Source of the DNA: Oceanobacillus iheyensis HTE831
Lineage (GTDB): Bacteria; Bacillota; Bacilli; Bacillales; Amphibacillaceae
Direction: 5' to 3'
NCBI RefSeq assembly: GCF_000011245.1
Contig: NC_004193.1
Location: 1,714,501 to 1,778,500, forward strand
Length of the DNA: 64,000 nt
Part shown: positions 19,717 through 30,700 of the stretch, in pieces
Layout: each line of letters begins with the position of its first letter
Position numbering within the stretch: position 1 is the first letter of the stretch
The notes under the pieces: generated by a model
Seen by the model: only the letters and a program-made list of their open reading frames with translations
The model's database searches: none
Told to the model about the DNA's origin: nothing
Translations under genes and position numbers: made by a program

Positions 19717-22167
19717 TTGTCACAAACAGAAAAATATCTCGATCTACCTCTAGAAGAAGTAATCGGAGATCGATTTGGTAGATATAGTAAATACATTATT
19801 CAAGACCGTGCCCTTCCCGATGCAAGGGATGGCTTGAAACCTGTACAACGACGTATTTTATATGCAATGCACATGGAGAGAAATACTCATGATAAGCACT
19901 TTCGTAAATCAGCTAAGACTGTAGGTACCGTAATTGGTAATTATCATCCGCATGGTGATTCTTCCGTTTACGATGCGATGGTTCGATTAAGTCAAGACTG
20001 GAAAGTAAGAAATGGACTTATTGAAATGCACGGAAATAATGGGAGTATAGATGGTGACCCACCTGCAGCTATGCGTTACACTGAAGCACGTTTATCCAGT
20101 ATTTCTGCAGAGCTTTTACGAGATATTGACAAACAAACAGTTGATTATATACCTAACTTTGATGAAACAACAGATGAACCAGTTGTATTACCCGCAAAAT
20201 TCCCAAATTTACTTGTGAATGGATCTACGGGTATTTCAGCAGGTTATGCTACGGACATCCCACCTCATAATCTTGAGGAAGTGATGGACGCGGTAATTTT
20301 GAAAATTGATAAACCAGAAGCTTCGATAGATGATTTAATGAAGTTGATGAAAGGACCAGACTTTCCTACTGGTGGTATAATTCAAGGAGTAGAAGGTATT
20401 CGCAAAGCATATGAAACAGGAAGAGGAAAAATTATTGTTCGAGGAAAAGCCGTGGTTGAAACTATGAAAGGCGGCCGAGAGCAAATTGTTGTCACCGAAG
20501 TACCTTTTGAAGTAAATAAGGCAACAATGGTTAAGAAAATGGATGAATTACGTATTGATCGTAAAGTAGAAGGAATTGCTGAAGTACGTGATGAGACTGA
20601 TCGAACTGGGTTAAGAGTGGTAATTGAACTCAAAAAAGATGCCAATAGTGAAGGTGTACTAAACTATTTATATAAAAATACGGATTTGCAAATCACGTAT
20701 CACTTTAACATGGTCGCGATTCAAGATAAAACACCAAAACTATTATCTTTACCTTCGTTACTTGACGCTTATATTGCACATCAAAAAGAAGTTGTAACAA
20801 GGCAGATCACCTATGATCTAAACAAAGCAAATGCACGCGCGCATATCGTAGAAGGGTTAATTAAAGCCATCTCCATACTTGATGAATTGATCGCTACCAT
20901 TCGTGCATCAAAAGATAAAGGTGATGCGAAAGCACAGATTAAAGCGAAATACGGCTTTACAGAAGAACAAGCAGAAGCAATCGTTATGCTCCAATTATAT
21001 CGCTTGACGAATACAGATATCGTGGAATTAGAAAAAGAAGCAGCTGAATTAAAAGAAAAAATTAAAGAGTACGAGTCGATTTTAAGCAGTGACAAGAAGC
21101 TTTTCCAAACAATCAAAAAAGAGTTACGACAGATTAAAAAGAAATTTGCAGATCCTCGTAGAACAGTCATCGAAGAGAAAATTGAGGAACTAAAAATAAA
21201 TATTGAAGTAACTGTCGCTAGTGAGGATGTACTTGTTTCAGTCACGCGGGACGGTTATCTAAAAAGGACTAGCTTACGTTCTTATGCTGCTTCAAATGAG
21301 GAAGAGTTACCAGTAAAGGACGATGATTACCCTATATCATTACTGGAAGTAAATACAACGGACAATTTATTATTATTTACAAATAAAGGTAAATATATTT
21401 TATGTCCTGTTCATGAATTACCAGATATTCGTTGGAAGGATATGGGACAGCATATTTCTAATATCGTTCCGTTGGATAAAGAAGAATACCTCATTCAGTG
21501 TATGCCAGTTCGTGATTTTAAATCAGCCGAAGGATATCTGATCTTCTTTACGAAAAACGGTATGGTTAAACGAAGTGAATTCCAGTTATACGATGCCCAG
21601 CGGAGGTCAAAAGCATTAATTGCTCTTAATCTCAAAGGGGACGATGAAGTTGTTCATGTTAGCCATACAAATGGAAATATGGATGTTTTTATCGCTACGT
21701 ATAAAGGGTACGGATTATGGTACCATGAGTCGGAAATCTCTGTGGTCGGTCAACGAGCTGCTGGAGTTAAATCAGTTTCGTTAAAAGACGATGATGAAGT
21801 AGTAAATGGACAAGTATTCGACGATCTATCAGAACCATCTTTAGCATTAATTACACAACGCGGATCTTGCAAACGGATGAAATTGAAAGATTTTGAAAAA
21901 ACTACCCGTGCAAAACGTGGGGTAATAATGCTTCGTGAGTTAAAAAACAAAGCTCATCGTGTAAAAGGCTTTTTCGCTTTACAAGACCATGATGGACAAC
22001 AAATTTGTTTCCAGACAGCAAATGGAAATACCCATGAAATTGTACCACTAACATTAAAGGCAACAGATCGATATAACAATGGATCATTTGTTATTGACAC
22101 GGATCATGAAGGTGAAGTCATCCATGTTTGGAAGCAAGCAAATTATGAAAAACCGTTCGATGAATAA
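19717..22167 (+). CDS. parC: DNA topoisomerase IV subunit A
   Basis: An 816-residue DNA cleavage subunit. The catalytic tyrosine is Tyr121 in AAMRYTEARLS. The winged-helix region reads ALPDARDGLKPVQRRILYAM, and the quinolone-resistance region HPHGDSSVYDAMVRLSQDW has the wild-type Ser and Asp types. A coiled-coil tower (about residues 400-490) and a C-terminal beta-pinwheel follow. The start is TTG 19717 after ATAGGGGGGATT. It is 63 bases downstream of parE, with which it forms an operon. Confidence 0.95.
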   Translation: MSQTEKYLDLPLEEVIGDRFGRYSKYIIQDRALPDARDGLKPVQRRILYAMHMERNTHDKHFRKSAKTVGTVIGNYHPHGDSSVYDAMVRLSQDWKVRNGLIEMHGNNGSIDGDPPAAMRYTEARLSSISAELLRDIDKQTVDYIPNFDETTDEPVVLPAKFPNLLVNGSTGISAGYATDIPPHNLEEVMDAVILKIDKPEASIDDLMKLMKGPDFPTGGIIQGVEGIRKAYETGRGKIIVRGKAVVETMKGGREQIVVTEVPFEVNKATMVKKMDELRIDRKVEGIAEVRDETDRTGLRVVIELKKDANSEGVLNYLYKNTDLQITYHFNMVAIQDKTPKLLSLPSLLDAYIAHQKEVVTRQITYDLNKANARAHIVEGLIKAISILDELIATIRASKDKGDAKAQIKAKYGFTEEQAEAIVMLQLYRLTNTDIVELEKEAAELKEKIKEYESILSSDKKLFQTIKKELRQIKKKFADPRRTVIEEKIEELKINIEVTVASEDVLVSVTRDGYLKRTSLRSYAASNEEELPVKDDDYPISLLEVNTTDNLLLFTNKGKYILCPVHELPDIRWKDMGQHISNIVPLDKEEYLIQCMPVRDFKSAEGYLIFFTKNGMVKRSEFQLYDAQRRSKALIALNLKGDDEVVHVSHTNGNMDVFIATYKGYGLWYHESEISVVGQRAAGVKSVSLKDDDEVVNGQVFDDLSEPSLALITQRGSCKRMKLKDFEKTTRAKRGVIMLRELKNKAHRVKGFFALQDHDGQQICFQTANGNTHEIVPLTLKATDRYNNGSFVIDTDHEGEVIHVWKQANYEKPFDE

Positions 22168-22186
22168 TTAAATAACTACAAATTTT

Positions 22187-22215
22187 AGGCAAATGTAGGA
22201 AATCTACATTTGCCT
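22187..22215 (+). terminator. Terminator of parC
   Basis: AGGCAAATGTAG and CTACATTTGCCT form a perfect 12-bp stem with a 5-base loop; the following T stretch is weak. Confidence 0.75.
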
Positions 22216-22326
22216 ATTTCATTCCTTTTGATAAAATAGAAAGTATAATCGAATGTATGATAATTCATAACCATTTGATTTTTATGACTGAGTAACATAT
22301 GTTGCTTGAAAAAAGGGAGGATGTAC

Positions 22327-23469
22327 ATGAACTTTGAGCTTACGAAAGAGCAGATTATGATTCGAAAGATGGTTCGTGATTTTGCAGAAACCGTGATCCA
22401 ACCAAGAGCTATCGAAATTGATACGAAAGCTGAATTTCCAGAAGATATTTTTAAACAAATGGGAGAGCTAGGATTACTTGGTCTCCCCTTTCCAGAAGAG
22501 TACGGTGGATCAGGCGGAGATACAGTATCATATGCACTTGCGGTAGAAGAGATTGGTCGTATTTGTGGAAGCACAGGACTCAGTTATGCTGCAGCAGTAT
22601 CCTTAGGTGCTAGTCCAATTTATTATTTTGGAACAGAACAACAGAAATTGGATTTTTTGAAACCGCTTGCATCAGGTGAAGGACTTGGAGCGTTTGGATT
22701 AACTGAACCAAATGCCGGATCTGACTCTGGTGGTACAAAAACAACAGCTAAAGTGGATGGTGATGACTATATCATCAATGGTGAAAAATGTTTTATTACA
22801 AATGCCAGTTATGCAAAATTCATCACTGTTACTGCAGTAACTGAAATAAATAAGGATGGTCGAAATCGAATATCGGCAATCTTGGTACCAACAGATACAC
22901 CGGGGTTAACTATTACAAGTAATTACGACAAAATGGGGGTTAGAGGATCTGATACAGCAGAAATCGTACTAAATGATGTACGTGTACCACGCAGTAATTT
23001 ATTGGGTACAGAGCATAAAGGACATCCTCAATTTCTTCAAACGCTAGATGGAGGAAGAATTTCGATAGCAGCATTAGGGGTTGGTATTGCTCAGGCTGCA
23101 TTAGATAAAGCTTTAGCATATGCAAAAGAGCGTAAGCAATTTGGAAAATCTATATCTAACTTTCAAGCGATTCAGTTTAAATTAGCAGATATGGCTATGG
23201 AAGTAGAACTGGCTCGTAATATGGTATTAAAGGCAGCTTGGTTGAAGGATGAAGGAAAGAATTTCTCTAAAGAAGCTGCGTATGCTAAGCTTTTTGCTAC
23301 AGAAACGGCTACTCGCTCGGCTAATCAAGCAATTCAGATTCATGGTGGTTACGGATATATGCGTGAATATGAAGTAGAAAGATACTTACGTGATGCAAAA
23401 TTGCTAGAGATTGGCGAAGGAACATCAGAGATTCAAAGGCTTGTAATTGCTAGACAGTTAGGATGTTAA
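22327..23469 (+). CDS. Acyl-CoA dehydrogenase, short-chain type
   Basis: A 380-residue FAD enzyme, first in a five-gene acyl-CoA operon. It has [16 protein letters not shown] and [14 protein letters not shown] (FAD and substrate contacts), and [20 protein letters not shown] at the C terminus. The Glu in GEGTSEIQ is the catalytic base position of short- and medium-chain enzymes. At the isovaleryl-CoA dehydrogenase base position (LDxER) the sequence is LDGGR. It is therefore unlikely to be a classic isovaleryl-CoA dehydrogenase, despite the neighbours. The start ATG 22327 follows AAAGGGAGG; B. subtilis yngJ is the positional counterpart. Confidence 0.88.
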   Translation: MNFELTKEQIMIRKMVRDFAETVIQPRAIEIDTKAEFPEDIFKQMGELGLLGLPFPEEYGGSGGDTVSYALAVEEIGRICGSTGLSYAAAVSLGASPIYYFGTEQQKLDFLKPLASGEGLGAFGLTEPNAGSDSGGTKTTAKVDGDDYIINGEKCFITNASYAKFITVTAVTEINKDGRNRISAILVPTDTPGLTITSNYDKMGVRGSDTAEIVLNDVRVPRSNLLGTEHKGHPQFLQTLDGGRISIAALGVGIAQAALDKALAYAKERKQFGKSISNFQAIQFKLADMAMEVELARNMVLKAAWLKDEGKNFSKEAAYAKLFATETATRSANQAIQIHGGYGYMREYEVERYLRDAKLLEIGEGTSEIQRLVIARQLGC

Positions 23470-23484
23470 TGTGAGGAGGATTCT

Positions 23485-24825
23485 ATGATTAAGAGAATGT
23501 TGATTGCTAATCGAGGTGAAATTGCTCGGAGAATCATTCGTACATGTAGACAATTAAATATTGAAACAATTGCCATATACTCAGATGCCGATAAAGATGC
23601 TTTATTTGTAAAAGAAGCAGACGAATCTTATTTAGTTGGTGGAAATCGAGTACAGGAAAGTTATTTGAATGTAGATAAAATCTTTGAAATAGCGAAACAG
23701 GCAAACATAGATGCTATTCACCCTGGTTATGGATTCCTTAGCGAGAATGCTAGTTTTGCTAATCGTTGCTTGAAAGAAAAGATTACGTTTATAGGACCAT
23801 CTCCTGAAATAATTGAACTAATGGGGGACAAAATAGCAGCTAGAAGAACGATGAAACAGGCAGGTGTACCCATTGTTCCGGGTACAGAAGAAGCGATTTC
23901 TTCGGTTGAAGAAGCTGTGAAGTATGCATCTGAGATTGGTTATCCTATTATGCTTAAAGCAGCTGCTGGAGGCGGCGGTATCGGAATGCAAATTGTTCAT
24001 AACGATGATGAATTAGTGAAAGCATTTGATAGCAATTCAAAAAGAGCAGCTAATTTTTTTGGTAACGGTTCCATGTTTTTAGAGAAAAAAATAGAAGAAA
24101 CAAGACATATTGAATTTCAAGTTTTGGCTGACCATCATGGGAATGTTGTTCATTTATTCGAAAGAGAGTGTTCCATTCAGAGAAGGAATCAAAAAGTAAT
24201 AGAAGAAGCTCCATCTCCATTCGTATCAGATAGATTGCGCAAAGATATGGGAGAAGCATCCATTCGAGCAACAAAACAAATAAACTATACGAATGCTGGA
24301 ACGATTGAATTTCTTGTTGATAAGGAAGAAAACTACTACTTTTTAGAAATGAATACACGTATACAAGTGGAACACCCCATAACAGAGGAAACCACAGGTA
24401 TCGATATTGTTGAACATCAAATTAAAATAGCACAAGGGGAATCACTGCAAATAACACAAAATGACATACGACAAACTGGTCATGCTATTGAAGCTAGAAT
24501 CTATGCAGAAGACCCGATAACATTTTTCCCTTCACCCGGTAAAATTACTCAATTCTCTTTACCAAAAGGAGAGTGTATTCGAAATGAATGTGCAGTTAAA
24601 GAAGGAGATCAAGTCACACCATTTTACGATCCAATGATAGCAAAGCTCATTGTTACGGGCGATACAAGGTCTGAAGCGATTGCTAATTTAAAAGTTGCGA
24701 TGAATCAATTTATAGTAGAAGGAATTAAGACAAATATCACAATGATAAAAGAAATTATCGATTACCCCGCTTATGTGAATGGGGATACGACGACAACATT
24801 TATCCAAGATTATTATCAAAAATAA
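23485..24825 (+). CDS. Biotin carboxylase subunit (acyl-CoA carboxylase)
   Basis: A 446-residue ATP-grasp enzyme that carboxylates biotin on the small carrier protein encoded next. The N-terminal domain begins MIKRMLIANRGEIARRIIRT. The ATP-binding glycine loop is KAAAGGGGIGMQIV, and LEMNTRIQVEHPITEETTGI carries the catalytic region. The length matches separate biotin carboxylases such as AccC and YngHA. Its linkage to a dehydrogenase, hydratase and carboxyltransferase marks it as the catabolic acyl-CoA carboxylase rather than the acetyl-CoA carboxylase of fatty-acid synthesis. The start follows GTGAGGAGG, 15 bases after the dehydrogenase stop. Confidence 0.92.
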   Translation: MIKRMLIANRGEIARRIIRTCRQLNIETIAIYSDADKDALFVKEADESYLVGGNRVQESYLNVDKIFEIAKQANIDAIHPGYGFLSENASFANRCLKEKITFIGPSPEIIELMGDKIAARRTMKQAGVPIVPGTEEAISSVEEAVKYASEIGYPIMLKAAAGGGGIGMQIVHNDDELVKAFDSNSKRAANFFGNGSMFLEKKIEETRHIEFQVLADHHGNVVHLFERECSIQRRNQKVIEEAPSPFVSDRLRKDMGEASIRATKQINYTNAGTIEFLVDKEENYYFLEMNTRIQVEHPITEETTGIDIVEHQIKIAQGESLQITQNDIRQTGHAIEARIYAEDPITFFPSPGKITQFSLPKGECIRNECAVKEGDQVTPFYDPMIAKLIVTGDTRSEAIANLKVAMNQFIVEGIKTNITMIKEIIDYPAYVNGDTTTTFIQDYYQK

Positions 24826-24838
24826 GGAGGAATTATCA

Positions 24839-25048
24839 ATGGAAGTAAAAGCAAGTATGGCAGGAAATGTATGGAAGATTACGGTAGAACAAGGAAATAA
24901 AGTAGAGTCTGGACAGGATATCGTTATTCTAGAATCAATGAAAATGGAAATTCCTATTGCTGTTGAATCTGCGGGCACATTGAAGCAATGGAAAGTAAAC
25001 GAAGGAGATTTTGTAAACGAAGGTGACGTTCTAGCAATCATAGAGTAA
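24839..25048 (+). CDS. Biotinyl carrier protein (69 residues)
   Basis: A minimal biotinyl-lipoyl domain of 69 residues beginning MEVKASMAGNVWKI. The biotin-accepting lysine lies in ESMKMEIPI. It shuttles carboxybiotin between the biotin carboxylase and the carboxyltransferase encoded on either side. The start ATG 24839 follows AAGGAGGAATTATCA. It equals B. subtilis YngHB, which has also been linked to lipoate biology. The biotin uptake gene bioY lies 24 kb away in this window. Confidence 0.92.
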   Translation: MEVKASMAGNVWKITVEQGNKVESGQDIVILESMKMEIPIAVESAGTLKQWKVNEGDFVNEGDVLAIIE

Positions 25049-25067
25049 TCGTTATTAGGAGGATTCG

Positions 25068-25847
25068 ATGGACTATTTAAACTATGAAATAGTGGAGAAG
25101 TATACTGGAATCATAACTTTACAGCGTCTTCAAGCGGCAAATGCGTTATCTGAAAGTCTCTTAAATGAATTAAATCAACTACTCGATGAAATCCAACAAA
25201 ATGACACTATTCGTTGTGTGATTGTAACAGGCGCAGGAACAAAGGCTTTTTGTGCTGGTGCAGACTTAAAAGAGCGAAAAGGTATGAGTGATGATCAAGT
25301 GATTCACGCCGTTAAACAAATCGGTGAGACGATTAATCGAATAGAGAAGTTACAAGTACCAGTAATTGCTGCTATAAATGGGGTTGCTCTCGGTGGTGGG
25401 TTAGAACTAGCGTTAGCATGCGACATTCGGATAGCCGTGAATAATACTAAGTTAGGATTAACAGAAACATCTTTAGCAATTATACCCGGAGCCGGAGGAA
25501 CACAACGATTACCAAGGACAATTGGTGTCGGTCATGCTAAAAGACTTATATACTCTGCTGTTCCAGTAAATACCGAAGAAGCTTTACGTCTTCATTTGAT
25601 TGAGCGATCGGTCAGCCAAGAGGAATTATTAGATGAAGCTGTTCAATTAGCAAAAAGAATTGCATCTAATGGACCGCTTGCTGTGCAGTTAGCAAAGGGT
25701 GTTATCAACAATGGATTAGATACAACCTTAGAAAATGGATTAGAAATAGAACATTTATCTTACCAGAAAGTAATACCTACTCATGATAGGCGAGAAGGTC
25801 TTCAAGCTTTTGCAGAAAAGAGAAAACCAGATTACCAAGGTAGATAA
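25068..25847 (+). CDS. Enoyl-CoA hydratase, methylglutaconyl-CoA hydratase-like
   Basis: A 259-residue crotonase. It has GAGTKAFCAGADLKER (oxyanion hole), then GGGLELALACDIRIA and GLTETSLAIIPGAGGTQRLP, where the two catalytic Glu positions lie. This part is strikingly like AUH/methylglutaconyl-CoA hydratase, which hydrates 3-methylglutaconyl-CoA to HMG-CoA in leucine breakdown. The start ATG 25068 follows TTAGGAGGATTCG. In B. subtilis the HMG-CoA lyase gene yngG sits between the carrier and the hydratase; here the gap is 19 bases and no lyase is present. Confidence 0.88.
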   Translation: MDYLNYEIVEKYTGIITLQRLQAANALSESLLNELNQLLDEIQQNDTIRCVIVTGAGTKAFCAGADLKERKGMSDDQVIHAVKQIGETINRIEKLQVPVIAAINGVALGGGLELALACDIRIAVNNTKLGLTETSLAIIPGAGGTQRLPRTIGVGHAKRLIYSAVPVNTEEALRLHLIERSVSQEELLDEAVQLAKRIASNGPLAVQLAKGVINNGLDTTLENGLEIEHLSYQKVIPTHDRREGLQAFAEKRKPDYQGR

Positions 25848-25869
25848 CAGTAAAGGGAGGAGCGAGTCT

Positions 25870-27399
25870 ATGGATTATATTCAGGAATTACAACAACGAA
25901 TAGAAAAAATAGAAAAAGGCGGAAAGCAAAAGTATCATGACAGTAACACGGATAAAGGTAAACTATTTGCTCGAAAACGAATCGAACTTTTATTCGATCA
26001 AGATATTAATGTAGAAGATGCGTTATTTGCCAATCATTCAGCAGAGGATTTACCTGCTGATGGAGTGATTACTGCTATAGGAAAAATTAATGGTCAGACT
26101 GTATGTGTGATGGCAAATGACTCGACTGTAAAAGCAGGGTCTTGGGGTAAACGCACAGTGGAAAAAATATTGCGTATTCAGGAAACGGCAGAGAAAATGG
26201 AAGTTCCGATCCTTTATCTAGTAGATTCAGCTGGTGCTAGAATTACCGATCAGGTAGAAATGTTCCCAGGCCGAAGAGGAGCAGGGCGTATCTTCTATAA
26301 TCAAATAAAACTTTCCGGTAGAGTACCACAAATTTGTTTATTGTTTGGTCCTTCTGCTGCAGGAGGGGCATACATTCCTGCTTTTTGTGATATTGTCGTG
26401 ATGGTAGATGGCAATGCTTCTATGTATTTAGGGTCACCGCGGATGGCGGAAAAAGTAATAGGCGAAAAAGTTACATTGGAAGAAATGGGCGGAGCTAATA
26501 TGCATTGTTCTGTTTCTGGTGTTGGCGATGTACTAGTCGAATCTGAGGAAGAGGCTATTGCTTTTGCAAGAACGTATTTAGATTATTTTCCTGCAAATTT
26601 CCGTCAAAAACCATTGCCGAAAGAAGCAAGATTACCTAAACAGCAAGATAAAACTATTGAAGAAATAATACCAACGAACCAGAATGCTGCATTTGATATG
26701 TATGAACTCATTAATCGAACGATTGATGAAGATAGCTTTTGTGAAATCAAGAAAAAGTTTGCACCAGAATTAATAACTGGTCTTGCAAGATTAAATGGAA
26801 AGAGTGTAGGTATTATCGCTAATCAACCAAGGGTAAAAGGCGGAGTTCTTTTTACTGATTCAGCGGATAAAGCAGCAAAATTCATTCAACTTTGTGATGC
26901 ATTTGAAATACCTTTACTATTTTTGACAGATGTTCCAGGATTTATGATTGGTACAGGTGTAGAAAAGCAAGGAATTATTCGGCATGGTGCAAAAATGTTA
27001 TTTGCAATGAGTGAAGTTACCGTTCCAAAAATATCGGTAATCGTTCGGAAAGCATATGGTGCGGGTCTTTATGCAATGTCGGGACCAGCATTTGAACCAG
27101 ACTGTTGCCTCGCATTTCCTAACGCACAAATCGCAGTTATGGGGCCTGAAGCTGCAGTTAATGCTGTAGAAGCAAATAAAATTGCTAAATTACCGGAAGA
27201 AGAAAGAGCTGCATTTATTAAACAAAAACAAGATGAATATAAGGAAAATATTGATGTGTATCGACTGGCTTCTGAGATGGTAATTGATGATATTATCAAT
27301 CCAAATGAACTGCGCCAGGAATTAATACAACGCTTCAGTATTTACGAAAATAAAAAAATGACATTCACAGAAAGAAAACATGGTGTTTATCCTGTTTAA
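25870..27399 (+). CDS. Acyl-CoA carboxyltransferase subunit (YngE type)
   Basis: A 509-residue carboxyltransferase with both crotonase-like halves in one chain. VDSAGARITDQVEMFPGRRG and GPSAAGGAYIPAFCD lie in the N half; TDVPGFMIGTGVEKQGIIRH and AYGAGLYAMSGPAFEPD in the C half provide the oxyanion holes. It transfers carboxylate from biotin to an acyl-CoA such as 3-methylcrotonyl- or propionyl-CoA; the sequence alone does not decide which. The start ATG 25870 follows AAAGGGAGGAGCGAG. It is the last gene of the operon, which ends at a strong terminator. Confidence 0.9.
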   Translation: MDYIQELQQRIEKIEKGGKQKYHDSNTDKGKLFARKRIELLFDQDINVEDALFANHSAEDLPADGVITAIGKINGQTVCVMANDSTVKAGSWGKRTVEKILRIQETAEKMEVPILYLVDSAGARITDQVEMFPGRRGAGRIFYNQIKLSGRVPQICLLFGPSAAGGAYIPAFCDIVVMVDGNASMYLGSPRMAEKVIGEKVTLEEMGGANMHCSVSGVGDVLVESEEEAIAFARTYLDYFPANFRQKPLPKEARLPKQQDKTIEEIIPTNQNAAFDMYELINRTIDEDSFCEIKKKFAPELITGLARLNGKSVGIIANQPRVKGGVLFTDSADKAAKFIQLCDAFEIPLLFLTDVPGFMIGTGVEKQGIIRHGAKMLFAMSEVTVPKISVIVRKAYGAGLYAMSGPAFEPDCCLAFPNAQIAVMGPEAAVNAVEANKIAKLPEEERAAFIKQKQDEYKENIDVYRLASEMVIDDIINPNELRQELIQRFSIYENKKMTFTERKHGVYPV

Positions 27400-27417
27400 T
27401 CAATATGGTATATACGT

Positions 27418-27456
27418 ATCCCGAATGAAGTAGTTTACATTCGGGATATTTTTTTA
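27418..27456 (+). terminator. Terminator of the acyl-CoA operon
   Basis: ATCCCGAATG and CATTCGGGAT form a perfect 10-bp stem, followed by eight T. Confidence 0.93.
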
Positions 27457-27468
27457 TAAGGAGATAGA

Positions 27469-27606
27469 ATGTTTGTTGTATTAATTTGCATTACAAACGT
27501 AGGCTATGTAGCTAAGTTGAAAAATAATCTTTTCCAACTGCGTCATCGATTGCATTACTATCATATTCTGGTTATTACTAAAACCCAAACAGTAATTTAT
27601 GGCTAG
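27469..27606 (+). CDS. Possible 45-residue ORF
   Basis: ATG 27469 follows ATAAGGAGATAGA, a good ribosome binding site, and opens a 45-codon frame ending TAG. The peptide starts MFVVLICITNVGYVAKLKNN and matches nothing I recognise. It begins 12 bases after the operon terminator, so it would need read-through or its own promoter, which I cannot see. It may be chance. The rest of the gap to dynA (27607-27730) holds only AT-rich sequence with a TATAAT at 27684. Confidence 0.25.
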   Translation: MFVVLICITNVGYVAKLKNNLFQLRHRLHYYHILVITKTQTVIYG

Positions 27607-27730
27607 ACCTATAATTAACTATAATATTATTATGTAAACTAATAGCATTTCGATTTTTGGTGGCGTATGTTCTTATAATTACGTATAATAGGGGTAAATT
27701 GTGGGCAGGGAAAAGGAAGGGAAGTCAGTC

Positions 27731-30700
27731 ATGGTCGTTCAACATCAACATACGATTAATCAAAATCAAATTATTGCACTATATGAAAAAATGCGTGAAT
27801 ATGGTGATGTTATTCATGCAAATCGAATGCTAGACGTATTAGAAAAATACCAAAACCAAGAGTTAATTATCGCATTAGTGGGGCACTTTTCAGCTGGAAA
27901 GTCATCGATGATTAATCATTTAATGGGCTCAGAATTACTAGCGAATAGTCCAATACCAACAAGTGCAAACATAGTTAAAATCACGTCTGGCCAAGGGGTT
28001 GCCAACGTTTATTTCCATAATGGTGATAAGAGAGTGTATAGAGAACCATATGATTTACAGGAAATTAAGAAATATTCAACAGACAAACAACAAATTAGTA
28101 GGATTGATATCAGTACGAGCACAACCATCTTACCTGAAGGAACAGCGATATTGGATACCCCGGGAATCGATGCTGCAGATGATGCGGATCGGATGCTTAC
28201 AGAATCTGCATTACACTTAGCGGATTATATGCTGTATATAACGGATTATAACCATGTCCAATCAGAAGTTAATTTACAATTTTTACAAACAATGGAGGAT
28301 AAACAGCTTCCCTATGTTGTGATTGTTAATCAAATCGACAAACATGACGATGAAGAATTAACATTTGACGAATTCCAACAAAAAATCAAACAAACATTTG
28401 ATCAATGGAATTTACATCCTTCGAAGGTTTTCTACACATCTCTTAAAGAACCACAAGCAAACTATAACCAATGGAATGAGCTATACTCATTTGTTTATCA
28501 GATGCTTACTAATAAAAGTGACTATCTTAATACATCAACTAGCATGATGCATATATTAGAAGATCATAAATCTTATGTACAAACTAACATCGATAAGAAG
28601 TTGGATTTATTTGATGCGGATACTGACTGGTCGGAAAAAGAAGAAAAATGGAATGAATTGTCGGATCGTATGCAACAACTTACACATCAAGGAACCGAAT
28701 TAAAAGAGTCTTTTAAAAGGGAACTTCAACAAACTTTAAAGAATGCTTATTTAATGCCTGCTGAACTTAGAGAAAAAGCAAAATTGTATCTGGAATCGCA
28801 GCAAACTGGTTTTAAAGTTGGTGGTATATTTAAATCTCAGAAAAAGACAGAGGAAGCCAAACAAGAACGCAAGCGACAATTCCTAGATGGGATAAACGAA
28901 ACCATCCAAACAGCTTTAAAATGGAGAATACGTGATAAATGGTATGAAGAGGTAAATAATCAACAATTACCTAGTAGTCTTCGAGAGCAGATTCTTCCTT
29001 ATTTAGAAATACAATTAGGTGAAGAAGACTTAACTAAATCTATACGCAAAGGTGCAGAAGTAAATGGTGATTTTGTATTAATTTACACGAATGATTTGGT
29101 AGAGCAGGTAAAAGGTCAATTTAGGCGTCAAATGAGCGCCATGCTTGATGAGGCATCTAAACAATTACAGGAATTTAATACCCAAGAAATTTCTAACTTG
29201 GAAATGGAGTTAAATCAGTTAAATCAGATAAAAGAAACAGCAGAAAATAAAGCATTAATTATCCAAGAGAAAAATGATTATCTTCACCTGTTAGAAGATA
29301 CGTTAATGGATCCTAATCCTTCTGATGAAACATTGCAAGAAATGCAAAACCAAATTCAAGAGCGTAAACCAAATGGGATGTATAACGAAGAAGACACTCC
29401 TGAGCAAATGACGGATAATACATCAGAAATACAAAATATTGATGAGTATGTGGAACAAAATAGTGTTCAGCTTTCTCAAATTAATACACGGACATTACAA
29501 AGGTCGATGATTGAAGCAAGTTCAATTTTGGATCTGTCAGGTTTTGAAAGTTACCAACATGATTTAAATAAACGTGAATCTAGCTTAAAAAACCGTTCTT
29601 ATACGATCGCATTATTCGGTGCGTTTAGTGCGGGAAAATCATCATTTGCAAATGCGTTAATTGGTGAAGAAGTTTTACCTGTGTCACCTAATCCTACTAC
29701 AGCAGCTGTAAATCGAATTCGTCCTGTACAAGAGCCTTATGAGCATGGTCAAGTAGTTGTATCAGTTAAAAGTGAGGCTGCGATGATAGAAGACATACAG
29801 CGAATAACGAAAGCCTACCGTCCTCCAGAAGGGACTCTGGAAGAGCTTATGGAGTGGGTGGACAAAAAAGCAATTACGAAAGACGAAAATCTTCAGCGCA
29901 TGTATCGTTCTTATTTAGCGGCAATCGAAAGTGGTTACCAGCAAATGAAAGATTATCTTGGTAGTGAGAAGATGATCACTTTACAGGAGTTTTCATCTTT
30001 TGTAACAGAGGAATCGAAAGCATGTTTTATTAAAGAAATGGATCTTTATTACGATTGTGGAATTACGCAACAAGGAATAACTTTAGTGGATACTCCTGGT
30101 GCCGATTCCATAAATGCTCGCCATACAAATGTATCATTTGAATACATAAAGCATGCAGATGCGATTCTTTATGTTACGTATTATAACCATGCTTTATCGC
30201 GAGCAGACAAAGATTTTCTGATGCAGTTAGGTAGGGTGAAGGATGTCTTTGAATTAGATAAGATGTTTTTCATTGTGAATGCTAGTGATCTAGCTGTCGA
30301 TCAAACAGAACTTGCATTAGTGACGAATTATGTAGAAGAACAACTACTTCAATTAGGAATTCGTCACCCACGTTTATATCCTGTTTCGAGCAAATTGTCA
30401 TTAAAGGAAAAAAGAGCGAAAGAACCGTTAAATGATGAAATGATGAAGTTAGAGGAGTCGTTTTATAGTTTTATTCATAATGACCTTACTTCATTAACAA
30501 AACAGGCTGCTGTGAGAGATTTAGAAAGAGCTTACCATGCTTTAACAGAATATATTCGATCATTACAAATGGATGCGTCTGGTAAAGAGCAGCGTAAAAA
30601 AGATATAAATGATATTAAAAATGAAACAATTCAATATGTCTCAACGTTTAAAGATGATTCGTATATTACTCGAATGAAGCAGAAATTAGAAAAACAAACT

